Shown: piece after piece, positions 17,078-25,336 of the stretch
How positions within the stretch are numbered: the first letter of the stretch is position 1
Layout of the letters: each line of letters starts with the position of its first letter
NCBI GenBank assembly: GCA_027331445.1
Contig: DAHWUD010000008.1
Location: 1 to 38,594 of the forward strand
DNA from: Candidatus Amesbacteria bacterium
GTDB taxonomy: Bacteria > Patescibacteriota > Microgenomatia > CAZETR01 > Amesbacteraceae
Length of the DNA stretch: 38,594 nucleotides
Direction of reading: 5' to 3'
Made by a program: the position numbers and the translations under genes
The notes under the pieces: model-generated
The model's database searches: none
What the model was told of the DNA's origin: nothing
What the model saw: the letters and a program-made list of their open reading frames with translations, nothing else

Positions 17078-18253
17078 ATGGACCCGGTTGCCGACTTTCT
17101 CGACCGCGCCGTCGCCAACATCATCCCCTCCCGGGACACTTTGGCCCGGGCACTGACCTCCGGCAAACAGCTCAACGTCTATCTGGGCATTGACCCCACT
17201 TCGGTTCATATTCACCTCGGCCACGCCGTGGCCTTAAGAAAACTCCAGCAGTTGGTCGGCCTGGGTCATCACGTCACTTTCCTGATCGGTGACTTTACCG
17301 CCTTAATCGGCGACACCTCGGACAAGGAAACCGAACGGCCCGTCCTCACTTCCGCCCAAATTGAAGCCAATTTCGCCACCTACAAAGACCAGGCCGCCAA
17401 AGTTCTGGATTTCTCCGCCGTCACCGTCCGCCGCAATTCCGAATGGCTGAAAAAGCTGTCTTTCAAAGACATTGTTCTTCTGGCTCGCCACTTCTCCCTC
17501 AATGACTTTATTTCCAGAGAGCTCATCAAAGTCCGTCTCGAATCCGGCCGCTCCGTCTCCCTGCCCGAAGTCCTCTATCCCATGATGCAGGGTTACGATT
17601 CTTACTTCATGGACACCGACCTCCAGATCGGCGGCACCGACCAGACCTTCAATATGCAGGCCGGCCGCACTTTACAGAAAGATTTGCGCAACAAAGACAC
17701 CTTCGTCCTCTCTACTCCTTTTTTGGACGGCACCGACAGCCGCAAGATGAGCAAAAGCTGGGGCAATGCCATCTGGCTGGACGACTCCGCTGCCGATGTT
17801 TATGGCAAAGTCATGTCTCTTCGTGACGACCTCATCGTTCAGTACTTTACCCTGGCTACGGCTACCCCGTTACCCCAGGTCGCCGAAATTGAGGCCCAGA
17901 TTTTGGGCGGCGCCAACCCCATGAACTTCAAAAAACAGCTCGCCTACACTATCGTAGCCGAACTTCACGGCAAAGCCGCCGCCAGCTCCGCCCAATCTCA
18001 GTTCGAGTCCACTTTCCAGAACCGGGAAACCCCGAAAAACATCCCCACTTACCAAATCAACGTTTCAGATAACGTTGTCGTGGAAACTATCGTTAATGCC
18101 AACTTGGCTGAGTCTAAATCTGAAGCCAGAAGATTAATCACTCAGGGAGCAGTCGAATACAACGGAGAAAAAATACTTGATCCAAATTTTCAGATTATTG
18201 AACCCGGAACCCTCAAAGTCGGCCCGCGTCGTTTTGTTAATCTAATCAAATAA
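17078..18253 (+). CDS. tyrS: Tyrosyl-tRNA synthetase
   Basis: This class I synthetase charges tRNA-Tyr. The HIGH motif is HLGH at residues 46-49, KMSKS is at 223-227, and the tyrosine pocket segment QIGGTDQTFNM precedes it. The C-terminal 60 residues form an S4 RNA-binding domain (LAESKSEARRLITQGAV then VGPRRFVNL). The length of 391 matches bacterial TyrRS of the TyrZ-like type. The gene overlaps the convergent glycosyltransferase gene by 12 bp. Confidence 0.95.
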   Translation: MDPVADFLDRAVANIIPSRDTLARALTSGKQLNVYLGIDPTSVHIHLGHAVALRKLQQLVGLGHHVTFLIGDFTALIGDTSDKETERPVLTSAQIEANFATYKDQAAKVLDFSAVTVRRNSEWLKKLSFKDIVLLARHFSLNDFISRELIKVRLESGRSVSLPEVLYPMMQGYDSYFMDTDLQIGGTDQTFNMQAGRTLQKDLRNKDTFVLSTPFLDGTDSRKMSKSWGNAIWLDDSAADVYGKVMSLRDDLIVQYFTLATATPLPQVAEIEAQILGGANPMNFKKQLAYTIVAELHGKAAASSAQSQFESTFQNRETPKNIPTYQINVSDNVVVETIVNANLAESKSEARRLITQGAVEYNGEKILDPNFQIIEPGTLKVGPRRFVNLIK

Positions 18254-18991
18254 GTTTTTTCCAACAAACCTGATTAAAGCCAGCTGCCGTTTCCACCTCC
18301 ACGGCTCGTGTACTAGCCTCCAGGCCCATTCCAAACCGACTCTGTTTATCCATTCCGGCGGCTCCGGTCTCCTTCCAGCCAAATAATCAAACGTTCCCCC
18401 CACCCCCATTACCACTTTGGCTTTGATTTTATCCAAATTGGCCGCAATCCATCTTTCCTGCCATGGTGCCCCATATGCCACGAGTAGTAAATCCGGCTCA
18501 TATTTATTAATTTTATTAATTATTCGCTCGTTAGTAACTGGGTCAATTAGGTCAACTTTTATATTTTTGTGTCCTTCATCCCACCTTCCGCCGAATTTAT
18601 TTGCCATTTCCCCGGCCACTCCGCTCTTTCCCCCCAAATAAAACACCTTCAGCCTGGTTTCCAATAACCTCCGCACCAGCTTCCGCCCGGGTACAATTTG
18701 CCTGATTCCGACCAGTTTCAGTCCCGCACCATCCGCTATCACCAGGTCCGCCCCGTTCAAAACCTGCCGGTATTCTTCATCCGCCTGCGCCGCCATAATT
18801 ATTTCCGGATTGGCCGTCACCACGAAATAAGGCCTTGTCAAGTCCTTTTTGCGGCATTCGGCCAAAATTAGACTTAGCACTGAGCCTATCGAACTGCTAC
18901 TCACTCTCACCCCCAGGATTTGGATGCTCCCTCCATCCTTTATTTCCGAGTTAGCCTCGAATCTTTTCTGCTTTTTTTGCCTGTCTTCCAT
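18242..18991 (-). CDS. WecG/TagA/CpsF-family glycosyltransferase (GT26)
   Basis: The 249-residue protein has the family signatures VVTANPEIIM, ADLVIADGAGLKLVG, VAYGAPWQERW, GVGGTFDYLAGRRPEPPEW and GLEWAWRLVHEPWR. Members transfer ManNAc or a related sugar from a UDP-sugar onto a lipid-linked primer in teichoic-acid, enterobacterial common antigen or capsule synthesis, on the cytoplasmic face of the membrane. The precise sugar is not known. Unlike most genes here it has a Shine-Dalgarno-like site, AAGGCGG, 5 nt before the ATG. Confidence 0.88.
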   Translation of the reverse strand: MEDRQKKQKRFEANSEIKDGGSIQILGVRVSSSSIGSVLSLILAECRKKDLTRPYFVVTANPEIIMAAQADEEYRQVLNGADLVIADGAGLKLVGIRQIVPGRKLVRRLLETRLKVFYLGGKSGVAGEMANKFGGRWDEGHKNIKVDLIDPVTNERIINKINKYEPDLLLVAYGAPWQERWIAANLDKIKAKVVMGVGGTFDYLAGRRPEPPEWINRVGLEWAWRLVHEPWRWKRQLALIRFVGKNLFD

Positions 18992-18996
18992 TTTTA

Positions 18997-19014
18997 CCGC
19001 CTTTTATCATCGTA
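18997..19014 (-). promoter_or_regulatory. Shine-Dalgarno-like site and possible -10 box of the WecG/TagA gene
   Basis: AAGGCGG (19003-18997) stands 5 nt before the ATG, with an extended TGATACGAT box just upstream (TACGAT, 19014-19009). It is one of very few ribosome-binding sites seen in the window. Confidence 0.4.
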
Positions 19015-19064
19015 TCACATCTTACTGGCAATTTCCCTGTTTTCGCTAGTTTTCCTATAAGTTT

Positions 19065-19092
19065 AAAAATTAAAAATTAGAAATTAGAAATT
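19065..19092. repeat. Intergenic heptamer array
   Basis: Exactly four 7-bp units: AAAAATT twice and AGAAATT twice, 28 bp in total. It lies between the WecG/TagA gene promoter and the end of the GT4 gene. Confidence 0.85.
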
Positions 19093-19170
19093 ATCCAAAG
19101 TGTACACAATTTGTCCCTGCATAATTCAAAGCTAGATGATACGGTTATACACATTTTATCCCCAATAGTA

Positions 19171-20310
19171 TTAACCCCGGGTTGTTAATATATTATAAGT
19201 TTTAATAGCTGCGGTCTCCCAGCCAAACTCCCCTACCCTCTTTATCCCCGCCCGTATTAATTTTCCCCTCAGCCTGGCATCTTTGATCACCGACCTTAGC
19301 TGCCCCTCCATCTCCCCTTCGGATTCCGCCTCAAATAGCCTCCCGGCCTCACCCACCACTTCCGCCAACGCCCCGCCTCGGCTCGCTACTACCGGCACTC
19401 CGGCCGCAAACGCTTCCACCACCGGCAGGCCAAACCCCTCGGTGATGCTGGGCTGCACATAAACCCTGGCATTCGCTAACAATATATCTCTTTCTATATC
19501 ATCCACATATCCTGTAAACTTCACCCGGCCCACTACTCCATACTTTTCCGGAGCCCGGAGTATTTCCTGATAACCCCAACCCGGCTTTCCGGCTATCACA
19601 AGTTTTAGTTCCCCCGGAAGCCGCGAAAACGCCTCAATCAGCCTGACCAGGTTCTTCCGTGGTTGTACCGTGCCTATAAATAATAGGTATTTTTTAGATT
19701 GCAAATCATACTTTTTCAATATATCACCCCCTTTAGTTCCCCCTCTTAAATTAAGAGGGGGATGCCCGAAGGCAAAGGGTGATACCCCTTCCCACACCAC
19801 CTCAATCTTGTTCGCCTCTGCCCCCAGTCTTGCCACCAGCTGCTTCTTGGTAAACTCCGACACGGCAATGATCCTGTCCGCCTGGGCCACGGCGTACTTG
19901 GTCGACAGTGGCAAATACCACCTCTGCAGCACGTTTTCAAAGGCCGGCAGCCACTCATATTCAATCCCGTGTATAGTCACTACCGTTTTCAACCCGGGTT
20001 TGCGCAGCACAGGAAGCGTATGGGCCGGTACCCACAGCACATCCAGGCTATCGAGCCACGTCCTGGCCGCCAACCCAATTTGAGTCCAGAGAAATTTCTG
20101 AGGAATTTGTTTCACCTCTACTTGAACGCCCCCTCCGCGTGCCCCCTCTTTAATCAAAGAGGGGGCAGGGGGAGTTCTAACATACAGGACAAATTCATCG
20201 TTTTTAGCCTCCGGCAGGGCCAATATGTGCCTGATCATCTGGTAGCTGTAGTTCTCCGTCCCCGTCCGCTGCTCTCCGAAAGCCCGGCTGGCATCAATCC
20301 CAATCCGCAT
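19171..20310 (-). CDS. GT4-family glycosyltransferase with two palindromic-element insertions
   Basis: The 379-residue GT-B enzyme starts MRIGIDASRAFGEQRTGTEN, a typical GT4 N-terminus. The C-terminal nucleotide-sugar domain has LFIGTVQPRKNL and the acid motif ITEGFGLPVVEAFAAG (E-x7-E), then VGEAGRLFE. It probably adds a hexose to a lipid-linked or surface glycan. Two mini-elements are read in frame: PAPSLIKEGARGGGV at about residues 45-62 and SPFAFGHPPLNLRGGTKGG at about 176-196, both in places where the fold has surface loops. The ATG comes 3 nt after the stop of the upstream gene; a GGTAAAAT sequence 5 nt before the ATG might also act as its own -10. Confidence 0.88.
   Translation of the reverse strand: MRIGIDASRAFGEQRTGTENYSYQMIRHILALPEAKNDEFVLYVRTPPAPSLIKEGARGGGVQVEVKQIPQKFLWTQIGLAARTWLDSLDVLWVPAHTLPVLRKPGLKTVVTIHGIEYEWLPAFENVLQRWYLPLSTKYAVAQADRIIAVSEFTKKQLVARLGAEANKIEVVWEGVSPFAFGHPPLNLRGGTKGGDILKKYDLQSKKYLLFIGTVQPRKNLVRLIEAFSRLPGELKLVIAGKPGWGYQEILRAPEKYGVVGRVKFTGYVDDIERDILLANARVYVQPSITEGFGLPVVEAFAAGVPVVASRGGALAEVVGEAGRLFEAESEGEMEGQLRSVIKDARLRGKLIRAGIKRVGEFGWETAAIKTYNILTTRG
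19722..19784. repeat. Palindromic mini-element, copy C (inside GT4 gene)
   Basis: The 63-bp segment is a near palindrome: outer arms TATCACCC and GGGTGATA, inner core CCCCCTCTTAATTTAAGAGG. It is exactly 21 codons long and is read through in frame. Confidence 0.85.
20124..20177. repeat. Palindromic mini-element, copy B (inside GT4 gene)
   Basis: The 54-bp near palindrome has arms GAACGCCCCCTCC and AGGGGGAGTTC with core CCCCCTCTTTAATCAAAGAG. It is 18 codons long and in frame. It is the second insertion in the same glycosyltransferase. Confidence 0.85.
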
Positions 20311-20313
20311 ACC

Positions 20314-21048
20314 TCATTTTACCCTCCAACTCTCCCCGTCGCTAATGACCTCAATATCTCCCGCCTCATCCGTGCGCATCACCCGGGCTCCCGCCGCCTC
20401 AAATTCCGAAATCACCTCTGCTGCCGGCTGACCGAAGCTGTCTTTACCCACAGAGATGACTGCCAGCTTCGGTTTAGCCGCCTCAATCCATGCCGGCGTG
20501 ATCGCCAGCCGGCTTCCGTGATGCGGCACTTTCACCACCTCCACCGTCTCATCAGCCGCATAATTACCCGTATTCACATCCGCAGTCATTAGCACATCAA
20601 ACAGGCCATATTTGATCCGGACCACTATTCCCGAATTATTGTCCGGAATGATAGCCTGATTCGTTTCCTCTTCCTTAGGCCACTCCACAGCCATCCTGAC
20701 CGGCCCCAGTTGTACCGTCTGCCCCCGGTGCAGTCTTGGCTCCCAAACCCCCACCCTATACCGTTTGTTAACTTCGACCAGGCCCGTACTATGGTCGCTG
20801 TTGTCATGTGTCAAAACTACCACGTCAATTTTCCTATCATAAAACGGCATATGGTGCGCCAGACACCTCAGTACCGAATTATCCGGCCCGCCGTCAATCA
20901 AAATTTGCTTACTCTTATAGGATATAAGTGTAGCATCGCCTTGACCCACATCGCAAAACACCACATGCAGTTTGTCGTCCGGCATTACCCCAACCGCCAG
21001 CCAAATTGCTATCCCGGCCAATATCAAAAATTTAACTCCCCACCCCAT
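20314..21048 (-). CDS. ComEC C-terminal-type metallo-beta-lactamase protein
   Basis: The 244-residue protein has one N-terminal membrane helix (VKFLILAGIAIWLAVGV), then a beta-lactamase fold domain: HVVFCDVGQGDATLI, metal motif LTHDNSDHSTG (H-x3-DH) and VKVPHHGSR. This is the domain found at the C-terminus of ComEC, where it is thought to degrade one DNA strand during uptake. Here it is a separate gene whose start overlaps the ComEC membrane gene by 17 bp, so both are translated from one message and should work together. Confidence 0.85.
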   Translation of the reverse strand: MGWGVKFLILAGIAIWLAVGVMPDDKLHVVFCDVGQGDATLISYKSKQILIDGGPDNSVLRCLAHHMPFYDRKIDVVVLTHDNSDHSTGLVEVNKRYRVGVWEPRLHRGQTVQLGPVRMAVEWPKEEETNQAIIPDNNSGIVVRIKYGLFDVLMTADVNTGNYAADETVEVVKVPHHGSRLAITPAWIEAAKPKLAVISVGKDSFGQPAAEVISEFEAAGARVMRTDEAGDIEVISDGESWRVK

Positions 21049-22288
21049 GGCTCTGGCGGTAAAACACCACCTCCCTGCCCGCCCGGCATACAGTCCTGAA
21101 ATTCAAAATAAATATCACTGTCGCATAATAGACTGCTACCCACCCCCACCCCATTTCTCCCACCGTCAAACTTGACCACCCCCAATTTCCGACGGCGTCA
21201 GTCACCCAAGTGACCCACCGCAACAGCGGCCAGGCTGCCCACGACGCCACCATCCCTATTCCGCTCCCCACCAGTCCCACCACCGTCGCCATCATCACCA
21301 CTTCCATGATCATGGGCACCGTCCACAATACCAATACATTAACCGCAGGAGCGATGACACTCACCCCGCCGAAGTAATGCGCAATGATTGGCAGAGTAGT
21401 CACCTGAGCTGCTAATGTCGTTTTCAAATCGGCCACCAATAAATTTTCACGCCCCCCTTTTCTCAAAAATACCAATCCTCCGGTTGCCACCATCAACAGC
21501 TGCCATCCGATATCCTCCAGATATTCCGGCTTAGCTATCACCATTCCCATACCGGCCAACAGCCATACCCACACCGTTTCTGTCTGCCTTCCCCTGGCCA
21601 AGGCCACCAAAGCCAGCCCGGCCATGATTCCCGCCCGCACCACTGCCGCCTGCGCTCCCGCCAACAATACATACAAAACCACACTAACTAGTCCAAAATA
21701 TATCATGAGCTTCCTGCCAAATAACCGCAGCCCGATCGCCATTGCCCAGCCTGCCACCACCGTTACATTGTAGCCCGACGCAGCCACAATATGCGTGATT
21801 CCGGCCTTACGGAAGTTTTCACTTCCCTTTTCACTGATGCCTTCGCTGCCTCCCCACAGTATCCCCGCCGCCAGTCCCCCCTCATCCCCTGGCAGCCAGC
21901 TTTCCACTCTGGCCATCAGCGTTTTTCGCCACTCCGCTATCACTCTCCCCACCTCCGAAGCTGGTTTAACGTTAAAGTGGCTGTATATCAACCTAAATCC
22001 ATTCAGCTTTTCTCCTATCAATCTATTCTCAATAGTGCCAACAACTTCCAACTGGTCTCCCAAATCCACCGTCACCCCTCCCGGTACCTCCACTTCTATT
22101 TCTCCTCCCCGACCCAACCGCACATATTGCTTGCCCCACCTGACATCCACCGGAAACCTCACCTTGTCCGCCAGCGAAACTCTCTGTCCGGCCACTAAAG
22201 TCGGCCACTGGTTCCGCCACTGCCAGTACCGCCCGCCGGCTATCAACAATATTACCCCCAACAGTACCAACCAGCGTCTGTCTACCAC
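21032..22288 (-). CDS. comEC: ComEC/Rec2 DNA-uptake channel, membrane part
   Basis: The 418-residue protein carries the N-terminal soluble OB-like region (residues 25-110) and the competence domain with about eight membrane helices, including LAAGILWGGSEGIS and HIVAASGYNVTVVAG. ComEC forms the inner-membrane channel for single-stranded DNA. It ends before the beta-lactamase domain, which is encoded by the next gene. The GTG start overlaps the ComEA stop by 7 bp. Confidence 0.88.
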   Translation of the reverse strand: MVDRRWLVLLGVILLIAGGRYWQWRNQWPTLVAGQRVSLADKVRFPVDVRWGKQYVRLGRGGEIEVEVPGGVTVDLGDQLEVVGTIENRLIGEKLNGFRLIYSHFNVKPASEVGRVIAEWRKTLMARVESWLPGDEGGLAAGILWGGSEGISEKGSENFRKAGITHIVAASGYNVTVVAGWAMAIGLRLFGRKLMIYFGLVSVVLYVLLAGAQAAVVRAGIMAGLALVALARGRQTETVWVWLLAGMGMVIAKPEYLEDIGWQLLMVATGGLVFLRKGGRENLLVADLKTTLAAQVTTLPIIAHYFGGVSVIAPAVNVLVLWTVPMIMEVVMMATVVGLVGSGIGMVASWAAWPLLRWVTWVTDAVGNWGWSSLTVGEMGWGWVAVYYATVIFILNFRTVCRAGREVVFYRQSHGVGS

Positions 22289-22863
22289 GCCGTCACCAAC
22301 TCCTTTATCTGTTCCCAGACTTTAGCACTCACAATCTTTCGCCCTAATAATTCATCTGCCTGGGTGTAAGGTCGGCCCCCGATTATCTTCGCCGCCGCCG
22401 CCGGTCCTATCCCCGGCAGCCCGTCCAGCTCCCCGCTGTCGGCACTGTTAATATTAACTTTTCCCGGGACTTCCAAAGCGGTTGCCTGGTCCTCCAACCG
22501 CGGAATAAATATCTTCATTCCGTCCGCCACTTTTGCCGACCGGTTTAAGTTGACTTCCACCCATTTGTTATCCGCATCCGCCCCGATTCCCCCCGCCGCC
22601 GCCAGGGCATCATCCACCCGCGACCCCACTTTCAGCTCATATACTCCAGGCCTAGACACTGCTCCCGCCACGTCCACCACCAACCGCCCGCTTTCACTGC
22701 TGATTTGCACTTCTTCCTCCCCCGACAAAATCCTGACCCCCGTCTCAGTCTGTCCCGATTTCAGCCAAAATATTCCCGCCCCGACCAGCACCACTCCCAA
22801 TCCCGCCCACATCACCCGACGGGAATGATTTATCCCCCATTCCTGAACTGTTTGCCAATTCAC
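22282..22863 (-). CDS. comEA: ComEA-like DNA receptor (SLBB plus helix-hairpin-helix)
   Basis: The 193-residue protein has one N-terminal membrane helix (MWAGLGVVLVGAGIFWL), an SLBB domain (VVDVAGAVSRPGVYEL through DGMKIFIPRL) and a C-terminal helix-hairpin-helix (VNINSADSGELDGLPGIGP). It binds incoming double-stranded DNA outside the membrane and passes it to ComEC. The frame is open far upstream inside leuS; the GTG that forms a 4-bp GTGA overlap with the leuS stop is the natural start and leaves exactly the expected domains. Confidence 0.88.
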   Translation of the reverse strand: MNWQTVQEWGINHSRRVMWAGLGVVLVGAGIFWLKSGQTETGVRILSGEEEVQISSESGRLVVDVAGAVSRPGVYELKVGSRVDDALAAAGGIGADADNKWVEVNLNRSAKVADGMKIFIPRLEDQATALEVPGKVNINSADSGELDGLPGIGPAAAAKIIGGRPYTQADELLGRKIVSAKVWEQIKELVTAW

Positions 22864-25325
22864 ACTACAACGAGGTTGACTAATCTTCCCGGGACGAACA
22901 CCACCCGGTACTGCTTCTCTCCAATATACTTCTTCACGTTCTCCAATTCCAGAGCCTGACTCACGACCAACCCCTGCTCTTTTGCTCTCCCAGTCTCTAA
23001 TTCTAACTTTCCCCTCACCTTCCCGTTTACTGATATTGCCACCGTCACTTTTCCCCCGCCCAAGTCTGCCGGGTTCACCTCCGGCCATTTCTGCTCATGC
23101 ACGGACCCCATTTTTCCTCCGGTCAGCCTGAAAAACATTTCTTCAGCCATAAACGGGGCTATCGGCGCCATAATTACTACCCACATCGTTACCATATCCT
23201 TCCCCACTTCCGTCTCATGTTCTCCCCACCAGTTCAGCGTCTCCATCATCGCCGCCACCGCCGTGTTAAACTTCATCGCTTCCAGGTCTTCTTCCACTTT
23301 TACTTTTAGCTTTGCCATCCGTCTCTTTGCCTCCGGGCTACTCATGGCTGATAGCTGACAGCCAATAGCCAATCCCCATACCCGCTTCAAAAACCGGTGT
23401 ACCCCCTCCACCCCTTCCCAGTTCCAGGCCACCGTCTGGTCAAACGGCCCGATAAACATCTCATAAAGTCGCAGCGTATCCGCCCCGAACTTGGTCACCA
23501 CTTCATCCGGATTAATCACATTGCCCCGGCTTTTGCTCATCTTTCGCCCGTCCGGGCCCAAAATCACCCCATGGCTGGTGCGCTTGGCGTACGGCTCACT
23601 CGTCGGCACCACTCCCAAATCAAATAAAAACTTGTGCCAGAAGCGACTATATAGTAAATGCAGGGTCGTATGTTCCATCCCCCCGTTGTACCAATCTACC
23701 GGCAGCCAGTACCGAAGCTTCGCCGGGTCAGCCAGCACCCGGTCATTGTGGGGGTCAATATATCTTAAGTAATACCAAGACGATCCGGCCCAGTTCGGCA
23801 TGGTGTCTGTCTCCCGCCTGGCCGGTCCCCCGCACACCGGACACTTTGTATTTACCCACTCCGTCATCGCCGCTAGCGGCGACTCCCCCGTCCCCGTCGG
23901 TTGATATTTCTCCACCTGGGGCAACTTCACCGGCAGATCTGACTCAGATACGGGAAACCATCCGGCCATACCTTTGAACTCCCCATTTACTTCCCCCTCT
24001 TTGATTAAAGATATGCCGTCTTTTGCACACTTCTCGCAAAACACCATGGGTATCGGTTCCCCCCAGTAGTGCTGCCTGGAAAACACCCAATCCCGCAGAT
24101 GGTAAGTCTGGCTCTTTTCCCCCAGGCCGTCAGCTACCATCTTCTCCCTGGCTTCACCGCTTTCCATCCCCGTATATTTCCCCGAATTCACCAACCTGCC
24201 CTCCCCCTCATATACCTCCCCGCTTTTCCCGCCTGCAACCACCTCTACTATCGGCAAGCCCTGCCTCTTCGCAAACTGAAAGTCCCTGCCGTCATGCGCC
24301 GGCACTCCCATTACCGCTCCCGTCCCCACATCCATCATCACATAGTCCGCCACCCACACCGGTACCTCCTGCCCGTTAGCCGGATTTTTTACCGTCAACC
24401 CCGTATCCACCCCCGTCTTCTCGGTTTTTTGTTTCCTTTCCCGTTCACTCTTATTCAGGGCCTCCGCCACATAAGCCTCCACCCCGGCTTTTTTTGCTTT
24501 CGGTACTTTCTCTATCCAGTTCGAAGCCGCCTCCGGCGCTACTGCCACAAACGTCACCCCAAACACCGTATCAATCCGTGTCGTAAATACATCTAACCGC
24601 AAATCAATAGCATCATTAGTAAACACCAACTTGGCTCCTGCCTTTCTCCCGATCCAATTAATCTGCGACAGCGCAATATCCTCCCGGAAATTCACCGTCT
24701 TCAGATCATCCAACAACCTGTCCGCATACTTGGTGATGGCCAACAGCCATTGCGACTGCGTCCGCCTTTCGGTTTCCGTCCCGCACCGCTCGCATTTTCC
24801 GTCAATCACCTCTTCATTCGCCAGGTTAATCTTATCTTTGGGGCACCAATTCACGGCTATTTCCGCCTTGTATGCCAGGCCTTTCCTAAATAGCTGCACA
24901 AATATCCACTGCGTCCACTTGTAATAACCCGGATCCGTGGTATTTACCTCCCGCTCCCAGTCAAACGACAATCCCCAGGCCATGGCCTGTACCCTGGCAT
25001 TACCGATATTTGTGGCCGTCGTCACCGCCGGATGAATTCCCGTCTTGATCGCGTAATTTTCCGCCGGCAGCCCGAATGCGTCCCACCCGATAGGAAACAG
25101 CACATTATATCCCTGCATTCGCCTTTTCCTGGCCACGGCATCCAGGCAGCAGTAACTCCTGGCGTGACCTACATGCAGCCTCTCCCCTGACGGATAGGGA
25201 AACTCGATCAGCAAATAGCTTTTAGGTTTATCCGTCTCGTCTTTCGCCCGATATAATCCCTGCTTTTGCCATACTGCCAGCCATTTTTTTTCCGTCTCCC
25301 CGGGTGCATATCCCAAAAAAGCCAT
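22860..25325 (-). CDS. leuS: Leucyl-tRNA synthetase
   Basis: The 821-residue class I synthetase has HVGH at residues 51-54, a zinc-type segment (CPKDKI then CERCGTETERR), the CP1 editing domain (TTRIDTVFGVTF through MGVPAHDGRDF) and KMSKS at 595-599. A half copy of the palindromic mini-element encodes ISLIKEGEVNGEF near residues 439-450, close to a CxxC pair, and a heptamer array encodes AIGCQLSAMS near 651-660. The start is the ATG 5 nt after TATAAT; the TTG two codons upstream overlaps that box. It leads the comEA-comEC operon. Confidence 0.95.
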   Translation of the reverse strand: MAFLGYAPGETEKKWLAVWQKQGLYRAKDETDKPKSYLLIEFPYPSGERLHVGHARSYCCLDAVARKRRMQGYNVLFPIGWDAFGLPAENYAIKTGIHPAVTTATNIGNARVQAMAWGLSFDWEREVNTTDPGYYKWTQWIFVQLFRKGLAYKAEIAVNWCPKDKINLANEEVIDGKCERCGTETERRTQSQWLLAITKYADRLLDDLKTVNFREDIALSQINWIGRKAGAKLVFTNDAIDLRLDVFTTRIDTVFGVTFVAVAPEAASNWIEKVPKAKKAGVEAYVAEALNKSERERKQKTEKTGVDTGLTVKNPANGQEVPVWVADYVMMDVGTGAVMGVPAHDGRDFQFAKRQGLPIVEVVAGGKSGEVYEGEGRLVNSGKYTGMESGEAREKMVADGLGEKSQTYHLRDWVFSRQHYWGEPIPMVFCEKCAKDGISLIKEGEVNGEFKGMAGWFPVSESDLPVKLPQVEKYQPTGTGESPLAAMTEWVNTKCPVCGGPARRETDTMPNWAGSSWYYLRYIDPHNDRVLADPAKLRYWLPVDWYNGGMEHTTLHLLYSRFWHKFLFDLGVVPTSEPYAKRTSHGVILGPDGRKMSKSRGNVINPDEVVTKFGADTLRLYEMFIGPFDQTVAWNWEGVEGVHRFLKRVWGLAIGCQLSAMSSPEAKRRMAKLKVKVEEDLEAMKFNTAVAAMMETLNWWGEHETEVGKDMVTMWVVIMAPIAPFMAEEMFFRLTGGKMGSVHEQKWPEVNPADLGGGKVTVAISVNGKVRGKLELETGRAKEQGLVVSQALELENVKKYIGEKQYRVVFVPGRLVNLVVV
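23346..23373. repeat. Heptamer array inside leuS
   Basis: Four 7-bp units of the form RGCYRAY: GGCTGAT, AGCTGAC, AGCCAAT, AGCCAAT. It is 28 bp long, the same size as the array at 19065. Confidence 0.75.
23976..24010. repeat. Palindromic mini-element, eroded copy D (inside leuS)
   Basis: It keeps the GAACTCCCC arm and the core CCCCCTCTTTGATTAAAG but lacks the second arm. It is read in frame in leuS. Confidence 0.7.
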
Positions 25326-25330
25326 AACCA

Positions 25331-25336
25331 ATTATA
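25331..25336 (-). promoter_or_regulatory. -10 box (TATAAT), leaderless start of leuS
   Basis: TATAAT ends 5 nt before the leuS ATG at 25325 and overlaps the stop codon of the upstream transposase-like gene. Confidence 0.6.

Noticed and set aside
19145-19153. TTATACACA matches the DnaA-box consensus in an AT-rich intergenic stretch.
   Set aside because: Only one box is present, no dnaA or dnaN gene is nearby, and the base skew does not switch sign here, so an origin is not supported.
19160-19190. The AACCCCGGGTT palindrome at the end of the GT4 gene as a terminator.
   Set aside because: It has practically no loop and no T-run after it on the coding strand.
22864-23088. A 75-codon N-terminal extension of comEA inside leuS.
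   Set aside because: It is a shadow of the leuS C-terminus, low in complexity, and the GTGA overlap gives a complete ComEA.
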